Shown here in pieces: positions 1 through 8,733 of a stretch of 54,027 bases of DNA (within the stretch, counting starts at the first letter, position 1; each line of letters opens with the position of its first letter). This stretch comes from JAFDBW01 sp963723355. Lineage in GTDB: Bacteria > Desulfobacterota > Desulfuromonadia > Desulfuromonadales > BM103. The stretch is taken from NCBI GenBank assembly GCA_963723355.1, contig CAVRQQ010000013.1, forward strand, positions 1-54,027. Reading direction: 5' to 3'. The translations under genes and the position numbers were made by a program. The notes below the pieces were generated by a model. That model was not told where the DNA came from. It did not search any database and worked only from the letters and a program-made list of their open reading frames with translations.

Positions 1-1530
1 TTCGGGGTGGTGCTGTTTCTGTTCACCGTGGGCCTGGAAATGCGCCCGGATAAGGTCTGGGACATGCGCCGTCTGATTTTCGGACTCGGGTCGGCTCAGA
101 TGCTGGCTACCGCGGCATTGTTGGCGATATACCTGGTTTTATTTTTCCATGCGCCTTGGGGAACAGCGATCATCCTTGGCCTGGGTTTCGGCATGTCCTC
201 CACGGCCATCGTTATGGCAACTCTGGGAGATCGGGGAGAGCTGACAACCGAGCATGGACGAACCACCTTCGCCGTTCTCATGGCGCAGGATCTCTGGATC
301 GTTCCGGTCATGGCCTTGGTTCCCATCCTGGCCCACGAGACGGCGCAATCCGGCACGACCCCCTTGTGGGAGAAGCTCGCACTGGTGGTCGGAATCATCA
401 CCGCGATCTTCGTCGTCGGGCGTTATTTGCTGCCGGCCGTGCTCGGTTATTGTGCCAAGCGACGCCAAATGGATGCCTTTGGGATCATCCTGTTCCTCGC
501 AGTTATTGTTGCTGCTATGGCGGTAGAACATGTCGGCATCTCCATGACTCTGGGTGCCTTCTTGCTCGGGATGCTGCTCTCGTCTTCGGATTTCCGCTAT
601 CAGATTGAAGCGACCGTCGCGCCGTTCAAATCGACCTTGATGGGCCTGTTCTTTATCGCAGTGGGCATGTCCATTGACGTCGGTGCCCTGCGGCGTGAAT
701 GGACGGAAATTATCATTCATGTTCCCGTCGTGTTAGCCTTCAAAAGCGTCATTTTGATCGCACTCGTCCTGGCCTTTGGCGTCGGTCGCGCAGCCGCCAT
801 CCGCACAGGATTCTATCTATCCCAGGTGGGCGAATTCGCTTTTGTCCTTCTGGGCGCAGCGGCCGTCGCCGGGCTGTTAAGCACAAAGGGGCATACCCTG
901 GCCATGCTGGTGGTTGCCGTCAGCATGATTGCGACCCCGCTGATGGTGAAAGCGGGCGATCGTTTGGCCAAGCGCTTCCGCGTCAGCCCCACAGGCGAAG
1001 GCGCCGGCCCGGTTGCCGATCTGACCCGACACGTGGTCATTGTCGGTTACGAGGAAGTGGGACGACTGATAGGCTTGATGCTGGAGAAGGCAGACATCCC
1101 CTATATCGCCTTCGACAGCGATATCGGCGTTGTCCTTCAGGCCAAGCGATTGAATCGTCCAGTTCACTTCGGCGACATGTTTAATACGACCACGCAAGAT
1201 GCTGCGGGACTCGGCAAGGCCGCCGCTGTCTACGTGACTTCGCGAAACATGGAGCGTGCCAAGGGGCTGGCCATCAGCCTGCATCGTCTTTATCCGCAGC
1301 TGGACGTCTTTGTCCGGGTACGCACGATCAAGGATCAGGACGAGCTGCTCACCAAGGGTGTCAAGCATGCGGGGACCGGCTTCATCGAGAGCACGCTGGT
1401 TCGCGGCAGCATGCTGTTGCAATCTCTTGGCGTGTCAGAGGACAAGGTCAGGGAAATGGTCAATGAACTTCATCAAAATGACTATGCCCTGATTCGTGAC
1501 TATGCCAAAGTTGAGAAAAATAACAGCTGA
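1..1530 (+). CDS. KefB/KefC-type cation:proton antiporter with RCK domain (5' truncated by window edge)
   Basis: Monovalent cation:proton antiporter-2 (CPA2) family membrane protein. The open frame runs back through base 1 with no start; the first visible residues (FGVVLFLFTVGLEM) match the conserved segment about 60 residues into KefC, so roughly 60 residues lie outside the window. The first 330 visible residues are strongly hydrophobic with about ten membrane spans. They are followed by a cytosolic TrkA-N/RCK nucleotide-binding domain beginning HVVIVGYEEVG, a degenerate glycine-rich Rossmann start. The family exchanges K+ or Na+ for H+ across the inner membrane, and in KefB/C is gated by glutathione adducts; gating cannot be judged here. 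No partner (KefF/KefG) is visible. It is the last gene before an AT-rich region. Confidence 0.9.
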   Translation, partial: FGVVLFLFTVGLEMRPDKVWDMRRLIFGLGSAQMLATAALLAIYLVLFFHAPWGTAIILGLGFGMSSTAIVMATLGDRGELTTEHGRTTFAVLMAQDLWIVPVMALVPILAHETAQSGTTPLWEKLALVVGIITAIFVVGRYLLPAVLGYCAKRRQMDAFGIILFLAVIVAAMAVEHVGISMTLGAFLLGMLLSSSDFRYQIEATVAPFKSTLMGLFFIAVGMSIDVGALRREWTEIIIHVPVVLAFKSVILIALVLAFGVGRAAAIRTGFYLSQVGEFAFVLLGAAAVAGLLSTKGHTLAMLVVAVSMIATPLMVKAGDRLAKRFRVSPTGEGAGPVADLTRHVVIVGYEEVGRLIGLMLEKADIPYIAFDSDIGVVLQAKRLNRPVHFGDMFNTTTQDAAGLGKAAAVYVTSRNMERAKGLAISLHRLYPQLDVFVRVRTIKDQDELLTKGVKHAGTGFIESTLVRGSMLLQSLGVSEDKVREMVNELHQNDYALIRDYAKVEKNNS

Positions 1531-1682
1531 ACATTATCGCTTTGGCATACCTGTACAAAGTTCTCTTTGAAAAGTTTCCTGGCGTACAATTCCCTTTTCG
1601 TTGCGGGTTTTGACATTTTGATTGATGCTTTTAAAATTCTAAAATAAATCGGTTTGTTTTTGAATGAGAGGAGAAGTCAATT

Positions 1683-2141
1683 ATGAGATTAATTATAGCA
1701 ATTTTGATTAGCTCCTTGCTGTTTGCTTTTCCTGCATTATGTTTTGCAAGCAAAAATGAGCTATCATCCGGCCAAATAGTTTATGTCTCTATCTATTCAA
1801 ACATTTATAAAAATGTTGGTTTGGCTGGGATGTTAAGCGTTAGGAATACTGATTTACACAACTCGCTTACGATACTCTCTGCAAAGTACTATGATAACAA
1901 TGGCAAGGAATTAAAAGAATACGCGCAAAAACCGATCACCCTCGAACCTCTTGCGTCCCTTCGCTTTACAGTTGAAGAAAAAGACAAATCAGGTGGCTTT
2001 GGTGCTAACTTCATCGTTAAGTGGAAAGCAGAAAAAGATATTAATCCGCCGATTGTCGAAAGCATAATGATTGGCATGAGGGAAGGGAAAGGCATTTCAT
2101 TCGTCAGTCAGGGTAAAGTAATTTCCGAAAACACTAAATAA
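1683..2141 (+). CDS. DUF3124 family exported protein
   Basis: A 152-residue protein with an N-terminal hydrophobic signal sequence (about residues 1-22) and then a DUF3124-type body. The diagnostic pattern is seen in order: GQIVYVSIYSNIY, LSVRNTD, YYDNNGKELKEY, LEPLASLRFTVEEKDKSGG and GANFIVKW, with a GISFVSQG tail. A strong ribosome site (GAGAGGAG) lies 8 bases before the ATG. The family has no known function; an exported or periplasmic location is inferred from the signal sequence. Base composition is clearly more AT-rich than the antiporter upstream and most of the window, consistent with separate acquisition. It is monocistronic, with no co-directional neighbour within 1 kb. Confidence 0.85.
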   Translation: MRLIIAILISSLLFAFPALCFASKNELSSGQIVYVSIYSNIYKNVGLAGMLSVRNTDLHNSLTILSAKYYDNNGKELKEYAQKPITLEPLASLRFTVEEKDKSGGFGANFIVKWKAEKDINPPIVESIMIGMREGKGISFVSQGKVISENTK

Positions 2142-2627
2142 AATATCTGCAGTGGCAGACTCGTTGAAAAATAGACTTTGCCTCCAATAAATAACGATTT
2201 GCAAAATAATTGATTGGCTAACGGACTGACTTGCTAATAATACTACAGAAACTCATTCTCTTTAATTATTCAAGTATATTTAATGGGCTTGCTTGTCTAA
2301 AAACGCCATCCGCAGTCTTGCAGATGGCGTCCAGCAATTCGGCCATATTCTCAAATTTCTTGCTCACCAAGCTCCTGACACACTCGTCGTTTTGAGCAGT
2401 TCGTCAAAAATCACAATTCTCATAAGTTATGTCAGCAGATAATTATGTAACTTTCAGGATCAGTGTGGCGATTCCTAGAAACTTTGACAAATAAAAACCG
2501 GCCAAGCTCGGAAGCTTTGACTTCAGCCAAATCTTGCGGAGAGTTTCAGGTCGTGTTTAAATCATCACAGCAAAGGAGTGTGTCAGTTGCACGCTTCTGA
2601 CACAGTTCCAGAATTAGCTTTAATAGA

Positions 2628-2682
2628 GTCTCAGAAGTTGTTCCAGAGATGTGGTCCTATATTACCCAAGGACTTCTGAGAC
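2628..2682. repeat. 11-bp inverted repeat
   Basis: GTCTCAGAAGT at 2628-2638 is repeated exactly in inverted orientation at 2672-2682, with a 33-base spacer. No T-run follows, so it is not an obvious terminator. It lies inside the AT-rich gene-poor patch. It could be the end of a decayed mobile element or chance. Confidence 0.35.
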
Positions 2683-2812
2683 ACTAAATTTCAAGTAAAT
2701 CTTCCCAGTGCCCAGTTTCGTCTTTCTCGGGGAGCGAAATGCCTCGTCATCGAGAGCCCTCTACTTTGAATGGCTAAGTCTTGCCAAAAGTGAACACCAA
2801 ATGCTTCTTCAT

Positions 2813-3170
2813 CTAATTAAGGTGTCCAAGTTGAATGACATTGTAACGCAATAACTTTGTATTTCCAAAGCCGTTACCTACTTTCACATCTTGCATGGTT
2901 AAAACTATAAGGGATTTTTCAGGGGTTATTTCATATTTATCACGGTCTCTGAGGCAAAAGCTGCCTCCTATTGATATGGATATTTAAGACCACAAAATGA
3001 TCGCCATCAGGATCAATTCCGAGGGGCCATTTATTATTTGTCAGTGGCTGTAAGAACTTCGCATTTTGGCCAATATGAGCACCACGAAGCGATACGAGAG
3101 CATGAATAAGAGATACACCTCTTCTTTGACCTTGCTGTGTGATTACTATAAATTGGCAATGTCTTATTTA
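2813..3170 (-). pseudogene. Decayed coding remnant, unknown family
   Basis: On the minus strand an open frame from about 3170 reads VITQQGQRRGVSLIHAL, then LGIDPDGDHFVVLNIHI, and stops at about 2945. A second frame picks up at the same point (RDKYEITPEKSLIVLTMQD and VKVGNGFGNTKLLRYNVIQL) and ends at TAG 2815-2813. The two pieces read as one protein broken by a single frame change. There is no ATG, GTG or ribosome site at the upstream end: the frame is preceded by a stop at about 3172, so the beginning is missing. I do not recognise the family. Coding character is inferred from amino-acid composition and from the continuity across the break. Confidence 0.5.
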
Positions 3171-3265
3171 TTTATGTGTCTAAGAATTGTGGGTTAGGTG
3201 ACGTGCTTTCAAAAGGACGCGGCACTGTTATCTAACCCAAATAAACACTTCTTACGGAGGTCTCT

Positions 3266-3898
3266 ATGCTTACCCATGCAGCGCTGGCGAGTTTCGCAGC
3301 AGCTCTTTTTTCCATGATGAACCCAATAGGCAATATTGGCGTTTTTGCTGGCATGACAGCAGGTCGGACGGAGTCTGAAAATAAGCGAATTGCTTGGGTG
3401 TGTGCCATGGCCGTCGCGATTACCTTGCTAATTGTGACTTGGGGTGGCCCGATGCTGTTTAAATTCTTTGGTGTCACCGTTGACTCGCTCCGCTCTGCCG
3501 GAGGCTTGATTGTGCTCATCATTGGCCTGCATATGCTTTTTAATAAATCAGAACACAAGCAATCGGATAAAGAGCTTGAGGAATCTGAATCGCAAGAATC
3601 GATTGCGGTCGTGCCACTCGCAATCCCGATGGTTGCAGGACCAGGCTCAATGGCAACCGTTCTTGTCGCTGCCCAGCAAAACCAGGCTGTACTAGGGAAA
3701 CTTGAGGTTTCGGCTGTGATCATATTTTTTTCTGTGTTGTGTGGGATTTTGTTCAGCTTCGCTACGCCTGTTTCGAGGCGATTGGGCGCGTCGGGAATGG
3801 GCGTTGTTACGAGAGTCATGGGGCTGGTTCTTGCCGCAATTGCCATGGGGATGCTGACTGAAGGGCTCAAAGCCCTATTGCCAGGGCTGGCCAGTTAA
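3266..3898 (+). CDS. MarC family integral membrane protein
   Basis: A 210-residue MarC/UPF0056 membrane protein with six predicted membrane spans arranged as two related halves. The family signature MNPIGNIGVFAGMT sits near residue 18, and the second-half counterpart is PLAIPMVAGPGSMATVL near residue 118. The two halves are joined by a charged stretch rich in E, K, S and Q (residues 93-112). A GGAGG ribosome site is 6 bases before the ATG. The function of MarC proteins is not established; the old multiple-antibiotic-resistance link has not held up. A second, more divergent MarC-like gene lies at 11355-11963. Confidence 0.9.
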   Translation: MLTHAALASFAAALFSMMNPIGNIGVFAGMTAGRTESENKRIAWVCAMAVAITLLIVTWGGPMLFKFFGVTVDSLRSAGGLIVLIIGLHMLFNKSEHKQSDKELEESESQESIAVVPLAIPMVAGPGSMATVLVAAQQNQAVLGKLEVSAVIIFFSVLCGILFSFATPVSRRLGASGMGVVTRVMGLVLAAIAMGMLTEGLKALLPGLAS

Positions 3899-4149
3899 AA
3901 TTGTGAATTTCCTAATTAATACATAGGCAGCTATTCTTCCCTGTATCCATATTCGTGTGTCCTTGGGTGACATGTTGGGCTTGAGCATCAAGCTTGATCT
4001 TTCTCATAACTCAGGCAGGGTCAGTAAGAATTTCGCATTTCAGTCAATTTATAAGTGTCCTGTCAATGTAAGATTTATAAGAAGTAATATATTCCTGATT
4101 GTTTCCTTTCTTATCTCTCATAAGAGAATTATCGGGACATATTCATTCT

Positions 4150-6978
4150 TTAAAGTGATTCCGTTGCCGCATCGACCAGGTAAAGAATTGAGCGGTAAGG
4201 GATATCTGCATGCAGTGACAAGCCTATCTCACAGGTTTTGCTGGTAGAATACCCAGCGCTGCAACCTTTGGTCTGTTGTTTAAGCCCCTCCAGCGCCGAG
4301 GCGTTCAATTCCGGATAGTTGAATCCGCGATCGCCAGCAAAGCCGCAGCAATAAATATCTTCCGGGACAACGACCTCCGTTGCGCAAGTTTTGGCCAAGA
4401 CCGTAAGTTTGTCATCGAGCCCCATTTTACGAGCACTGCAGGTAACATGCAGAGCCACTTTGCTGACAAGAGGGGTGAATTTCAGTTTGTCCAACAAAAA
4501 CTCAAGAACAAATTCAATCGGTTCATAGAGTTTTAGCTTGGAATCCAGATTCTCTTTCATGCGCAGCAAGCAGGGACTGGTATCGCAAAGAACAGGAATC
4601 ATTCCATCGTCGGAGGCTTTAATCAGCGCGCGGCTCAACTCATCACTCTTAGAGTTGGCTTGTTTGGAAAACCCTTTACTCTCAAACGCCTGACCGCAGC
4701 AGTGACTCTCCAGATTTTCGGGGTAGATGATCTGATAACCGGCTTTTTTCAAGAGTGAAATCGTTTTTTGTGGCAAGTCCTCAGACTCTGATTCAGCTCG
4801 CGCTGGACCGCTCATACAGCGACTGGGGCAGGCTGGAAAATAAACCACCTGTAAAGGGTTGTCAGGATCAAAGGGCTCTGGTTTGATTTTTGCCACTCCG
4901 GAGGGCATTTCCCTGTTCCAAAGTGGCAGTTTATTGACACTCAGGGTGCGTGCTGTTGACGAAGCTTTTTCCATAAACCCCGTGCCGGTCAGTTGATGAA
5001 CCTTATCGACCGTTTTCAGGGTTGTGTTAATTGTGCCCGCAACGCCCTTGAAATTTCTTGCGACCCAATCAGCAACCAGGTTGGCCAGATCGCCATTGGC
5101 TTCTTCGCGGAGGGCTTTGACCAGCTTCCCGGTGTCAATACCCACCGGGCATTTTGTGGCACACAAACCATCGGAAGCGCAGGTTTCCTGCCCTGGATAT
5201 TGATAAGCCTTCAATAGCTTTTTGAGCTCGGCGGGTGCTGCGTTTGCTGCCATTTGACGGCTGATTTCACGGCGAGCAACGATACGCTGGCGGGGGGTAA
5301 AGGAGAGGTTGCGTGACGGGCAGACTGGCTCACAGAATCCGCATTCGATGCATTTGTCAACCAGCTCATGGGTCGCTGGGAGTGGTTTAAGATCTTTGAT
5401 GTGTGCTTCAGCATCATCGTTGATAATGACGCCCGGATTCAACAGACCTTGCGGATCAAACAAGTTCTTGATCGACTTCATCAGTGTGTAGGCCGCTGTG
5501 CCCCATTCTTTTTCTACAAATGGAGCCATATTTCGCCCGGTGCCATGTTCTGCCTTGAGCGAACCGTCATATTTCTCTACGACCATAGTGACGACTTCAT
5601 CCATAAAATCACGGTAGCGAACAACCTGCTCTTCATACGAAAAATCCTGGGTAAAGACAAAATGCAGGTTCCCTTCAAGGGCATGCCCGAAGATGATCGC
5701 TTCATCATAGTGATATTTTTTAAACAGATTCTGCAGGTCGAGTGCGGCAGCGGCCAGATGCTGATGAGGGAAGGCGACGTCTTCGATAATGACTGTGGTT
5801 CCTGTCTGGCGCACAGCACCCACTGCCGGAAAGAGACCTTTGCGGATGTTCCAGTAAACTGTGTATTCAGCAGGGTTGTCGGTAAATTCAATCGGCATGA
5901 TAGTTTTAATTTTTTTCAGTGCCGCGCCAATTTGTTCAATCTGTCCCTTCAGTTTTTTAGCACTGGTGGCTCGGGTTTCGACCAACAGCGCGGTGACGTT
6001 TTTTTTCAGACCGGCGAGATAATCGGGCATGCCCGCTTCGTTTTCGACCGACGACAGGGCCGCACGGTCCATCAATTCGGCTGCGGCGACTGGTAACCCA
6101 TCCCGAAGAATAGGGACGGCGCTGCAGGCCGTGGGAACGTCGGGAAAGAGAATCAAAGCGCTGGCCTTATGTTGATGTTCAACGACAGTTTTATAAACCA
6201 CGTCAGAAATGAATCCGAGAGTTCCTTCCGATCCGACCATCAACTGCTGCATGATATCGAAAGGATCGCTGAAGTCGATCAGGGCGTTCAAGCTGTAGCC
6301 AGTTGTGTTTTTTATTTTGAACTTGTAGCGAATGCGTTCGTTTAAATCATTGTCAGCTAGAATTTTCTGACGCAGATCAGTGAGACCCTGTAGGAGATGC
6401 GAGTGGCTTCTTTTGAAATCCGCCCGGCTTTTGTCATCGCTGGTGTCAACGATAGTGCCATCGACGAGAATCAGCCGCAAACTGTCCAGGGTCTGATAAC
6501 TGTTTTCGGACACTCCGCAACACATGCCGCTGGCATTATTGGCGAGAATTCCGCCTATCTTTGCGCTGTCGATTGAGGCTGGATCCGGGCCGATCTTTTT
6601 ACCGAATTCGGCGAGGAAACGATTCGCCTGGCTGCCGATAATTCCGGGCTGCAACTGGATTTTTTTTGCGTTATCAAAAATTTTATAATTCTGCCAGCCT
6701 TTTCCCAGGCGCACCAGAATACTGTCAGTGATCGCTTGGCCGGAAAGGCTGGTGCCGGCGGCCCGAAAGGTGACTGGTAGCCGACGTTGACTTGCTTCAT
6801 GAAGAATCAGCTGAACCTCTTCTTCCGCTTCAGCATTGATGACAATCTTTGGAATCAGGCGGTAAAAGCTGGCATCGGTTCCGAATGATACGGTTAAAAG
6901 TGGATCAGTGATCAGTCTCTGCTTGGAGATTGTTTTCGCGATTGTTTTATAAAAATCATGATATTTGGTTGGAAGCAT
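4150..6978 (-). CDS. FAD-linked, Fe-S-containing D-lactate dehydrogenase-like oxidoreductase
   Basis: A protein of about 942 residues fusing a GlcD/DLD-type flavin oxidase to a GlpC-like iron-sulfur module. An N-terminal PCMH FAD-binding domain contains RAAGTSLSGQAITDS, followed by the FAD-oxidase C-terminal domain with KAEHGTGRNMAPF. Next come two 4Fe-4S motifs (CIECGFCEPVCP and CASDGLCATKCPVG). Last are two CCG domains, of which HCCGQAFESKGF and CCGFAGDRGF are the cysteine-rich signatures. This layout matches Dld-II-type quinone-linked D-lactate dehydrogenases; the exact 2-hydroxyacid substrate is inferred. The frame is open to an ATG at 7101, but AAAGGAG lies just before the tandem ATGs at 6981 and 6978, and the second has the better 5-base spacing. 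It is monocistronic. Confidence 0.85.
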   Translation of the reverse strand: MLPTKYHDFYKTIAKTISKQRLITDPLLTVSFGTDASFYRLIPKIVINAEAEEEVQLILHEASQRRLPVTFRAAGTSLSGQAITDSILVRLGKGWQNYKIFDNAKKIQLQPGIIGSQANRFLAEFGKKIGPDPASIDSAKIGGILANNASGMCCGVSENSYQTLDSLRLILVDGTIVDTSDDKSRADFKRSHSHLLQGLTDLRQKILADNDLNERIRYKFKIKNTTGYSLNALIDFSDPFDIMQQLMVGSEGTLGFISDVVYKTVVEHQHKASALILFPDVPTACSAVPILRDGLPVAAAELMDRAALSSVENEAGMPDYLAGLKKNVTALLVETRATSAKKLKGQIEQIGAALKKIKTIMPIEFTDNPAEYTVYWNIRKGLFPAVGAVRQTGTTVIIEDVAFPHQHLAAAALDLQNLFKKYHYDEAIIFGHALEGNLHFVFTQDFSYEEQVVRYRDFMDEVVTMVVEKYDGSLKAEHGTGRNMAPFVEKEWGTAAYTLMKSIKNLFDPQGLLNPGVIINDDAEAHIKDLKPLPATHELVDKCIECGFCEPVCPSRNLSFTPRQRIVARREISRQMAANAAPAELKKLLKAYQYPGQETCASDGLCATKCPVGIDTGKLVKALREEANGDLANLVADWVARNFKGVAGTINTTLKTVDKVHQLTGTGFMEKASSTARTLSVNKLPLWNREMPSGVAKIKPEPFDPDNPLQVVYFPACPSRCMSGPARAESESEDLPQKTISLLKKAGYQIIYPENLESHCCGQAFESKGFSKQANSKSDELSRALIKASDDGMIPVLCDTSPCLLRMKENLDSKLKLYEPIEFVLEFLLDKLKFTPLVSKVALHVTCSARKMGLDDKLTVLAKTCATEVVVPEDIYCCGFAGDRGFNYPELNASALEGLKQQTKGCSAGYSTSKTCEIGLSLHADIPYRSILYLVDAATESL

Positions 6979-7201
6979 CATATCTCCTTTAGGGCTGGAG
7001 CAGGATCGTTTGTTACCGTAGATTCTAACAGAAATATGACCGAAGTTGTAATGTTGGCATGCTAAATCAGTTGCCCTAATGATGGCTGTAGTTGATTTCA
7101 ATCAGTTTACTGGGGATGGTTGTTGAATAAGCAGGGAGTTTCCTTCCGGCGGTGATCCTCATAGCATCGCTTGTCCTCCATAGGCATGGTCAAGAAGATG
7201 A

Positions 7202-7327
7202 GCTGTCAATATGGCCGATAAGGCACTTTATGACGCCAAAGAGGCGGGGAGCAATTGCCTTAAAGTCTTCATCCAATCGGCAAGTTGCGGTTCTTTAGGC
7301 ACGGTCACCACTGCGCAAGTAACTTAA
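7202..7327 (+). pseudogene. C-terminal remnant of a GGDEF (diguanylate cyclase) domain
   Basis: In one plus-strand frame the DNA reads AVNMADKALYDAKEAGSN followed by CLKVF. This is the standard end of GGDEF domains (ADKALYxAKxxGRNxV). A stop codon at 7199-7201 precedes it, and the frame ends at TAA 7325-7327 after a short unrelated tail. The catalytic GGDEF motif and everything upstream are absent, so this is a leftover of a diguanylate cyclase gene, not a functional one. Recognition rests on a single 15-residue motif, but the match is close. Confidence 0.6.
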
Positions 7328-7566
7328 GAGCCTTATTGTCTCACATGCTGTTCCAGTAGGAAGTCTCTCAATTACCTAAGGAGATTCAGAACGCGTTTTT
7401 TGTCAGATAGTAAATGGCTTCTTAATTGATTTGTGTGTTTGAGTTCTTGAAAAAGTGCCTGAAGAGGTTAGTGTTAAGTTAACTTGTGTTTATAAACAGG
7501 CCCTGCTGATGAGGCCTCTGTAATGGTCTCCAGGGGCGTTTTATTTGTCACGAATAACAGTAAAAC

Positions 7567-7599
7567 AAAGCCCCAACCCACTTCCTGAGTCGGGGCTTT
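7567..7599. terminator. Stem-loop terminator
   Basis: AAAGCCCC (7567-7574) pairs with GGGGCTTT (7592-7599) across a 17-base loop. It lies 125 bases beyond the stop of the minus-strand cation transporter gene and could terminate its transcript; the stem ends are T-rich on both strands. Confidence 0.6.
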
Positions 7600-7717
7600 C
7601 CTAAGTATTGCTGCAACTCTTTCTCTTACATTACCTAGGGATATTTAGTATGCGGCGAGTGCGGAACAAAATCAGGCACTATCTGTCGGACCAAGTGCCG
7701 ATTACGACACATAAGGC

Positions 7718-7750
7718 TTCCCCTCACCCCTCACCTCTTTCCTCTTCCCC
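7718..7750. repeat. Heptamer repeat (CCTCACC unit) at gene end
   Basis: CCCCTCACCCCTCACCTC, followed by a pyrimidine run, contains two tandem CCTCACC units. The repeat overlaps the last codons and stop of the cation transporter gene. It belongs with the other seven-base intergenic repeats of the window. Confidence 0.45.
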
Positions 7751-8662
7751 CTTGAATCTCTTTCTCGCCTCAGCCTCGATAAAGACCCGCTGCACATCCG
7801 GACAGGACTTTTTGATCTGAGCGTCCATCCTGCTTATGGCGGCTTCGAGTTCGGTGGCAGTGAGGTCATCTTTAAAATCAATACTCAGGTTGGCGAGGAT
7901 GAACTTGGGGCCCATGTGCATCGTCAGGACTTCGTTGACATGCTCGATCTGGGGAAAACCGCCAAGTAGCTCCCGGATATCCTTGACCACTTGCAGATTG
8001 GCACTCTCGCCGATCAGCAGGCCCTTGGTTTCATACGCCAGCCAGATCGCTGTTCCGCCGAGGATCAGGCCAATGACGATAGAGGCCAGACCATCGTAAA
8101 CCAGGTTGCCGGTCACCTGGGTCAAAAAAACGCCGAGGAACGCGGCAAACAAACCGAGCATGGCAGCGGAGTCCTCGAACAGGACAACGAAACCGGTCGG
8201 GTCCTTGCCCTTTCGAACCGCCTCCAGGTAACCCCACTTGCCCTTCGTCCTACTGAACTCGGTCATTGCGAAATGGAGAGCGGCGCCTTCAAAGAACATT
8301 GCCAGGACCAGGACGATATAGTTTACATACGGGCTCTTTATCGGCTCCGGATACATCAGATGGATGATGCCTTCATAAACAGAGACGCCCGCTCCTACTG
8401 CAAAAATCAGAATTGCAACGACAAAACTCCAGAAATAGACCTCCTTGCCATGACCGAAAGGAAAACGCTCGTCAGCTGGTTTTTTCGCCTTGTGCAGGCC
8501 GAGCAGCAGCAAAAGCTGGTTGCCGGTGTCCACAACCGAGTGGATGCCTTCTGAAAGCATCGCGGAGCTGCCTGTTATGGCGGCGGCAAAGAACTTGGTG
8601 ATCGCCACAAGGGTGTTGCCGATCAATGCGGCGTAAATGACTTTTTTCGATGAGCCCGACAT
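7724..8662 (-). CDS. Cation diffusion facilitator (CDF) family metal transporter
   Basis: A 312-residue inner-membrane protein of the CDF family, which exports divalent metals (Zn, Fe, Co, Mn) in exchange for protons. The membrane domain covers about residues 1-215 with six spans; the transport-site motif HSVVDTGNQ (HxxxD) is in helix 2 and an acidic EDSAAMLG segment in helix 5. The cytosolic ferredoxin-like domain follows (IEHVNEVLTMHMGP and SIDFKDDLTATELE). FPFGHGKEVYFW is a conserved family loop. The last codons (EEERGEG) lie in a CCTCACC heptamer repeat, so the native end may have been overwritten. The metal cannot be told from sequence alone. It is followed, with a short gap, by the arginase gene upstream on the same strand. 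Confidence 0.88.
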   Translation of the reverse strand: MSGSSKKVIYAALIGNTLVAITKFFAAAITGSSAMLSEGIHSVVDTGNQLLLLLGLHKAKKPADERFPFGHGKEVYFWSFVVAILIFAVGAGVSVYEGIIHLMYPEPIKSPYVNYIVLVLAMFFEGAALHFAMTEFSRTKGKWGYLEAVRKGKDPTGFVVLFEDSAAMLGLFAAFLGVFLTQVTGNLVYDGLASIVIGLILGGTAIWLAYETKGLLIGESANLQVVKDIRELLGGFPQIEHVNEVLTMHMGPKFILANLSIDFKDDLTATELEAAISRMDAQIKKSCPDVQRVFIEAEARKRFKGEEERGEG

Positions 8663-8733
8663 ATACCACCCCTCTGTGAACTAATGGAGTCGCAAACGGC
8701 CAGTTACCCGATTCAAAGCAGGTGAAGCATAAA

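Larger units (their letters stand above)
2142..3265. other. AT-rich 1.1-kb region without intact genes
   Basis: No intact gene is visible on either strand. The DNA is AT-rich compared with most of the window. It holds a decayed minus-strand reading frame at 2813-3170 (listed separately), an inverted repeat at 2628-2682 (listed separately), and a 46-codon open minus frame at 2266-2403 reading VRSLVSKKFENMAELLDAI. That frame looks coding-like in composition but has no start or ribosome site and was not recognised. The region looks like a graveyard of transferred genes between DUF3124 and marC. Confidence 0.5.
6979..7723. other. Intergenic region with a GGDEF fragment and a terminator
   Basis: No intact gene is seen in this 745-base stretch. 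It holds the 5' leader of the oxidoreductase gene, a plus-strand fragment of a GGDEF domain (7202-7327) and a stem-loop terminator (7567-7599), both listed separately. The rest shows nothing recognisable. Confidence 0.5.

Noticed and set aside
5368..6096. Long plus-strand open frame of 242 residues inside the oxidoreductase gene
   Set aside because: It is the antisense shadow of a gene with clear FAD and Fe-S motifs; no ribosome site or domain is seen.
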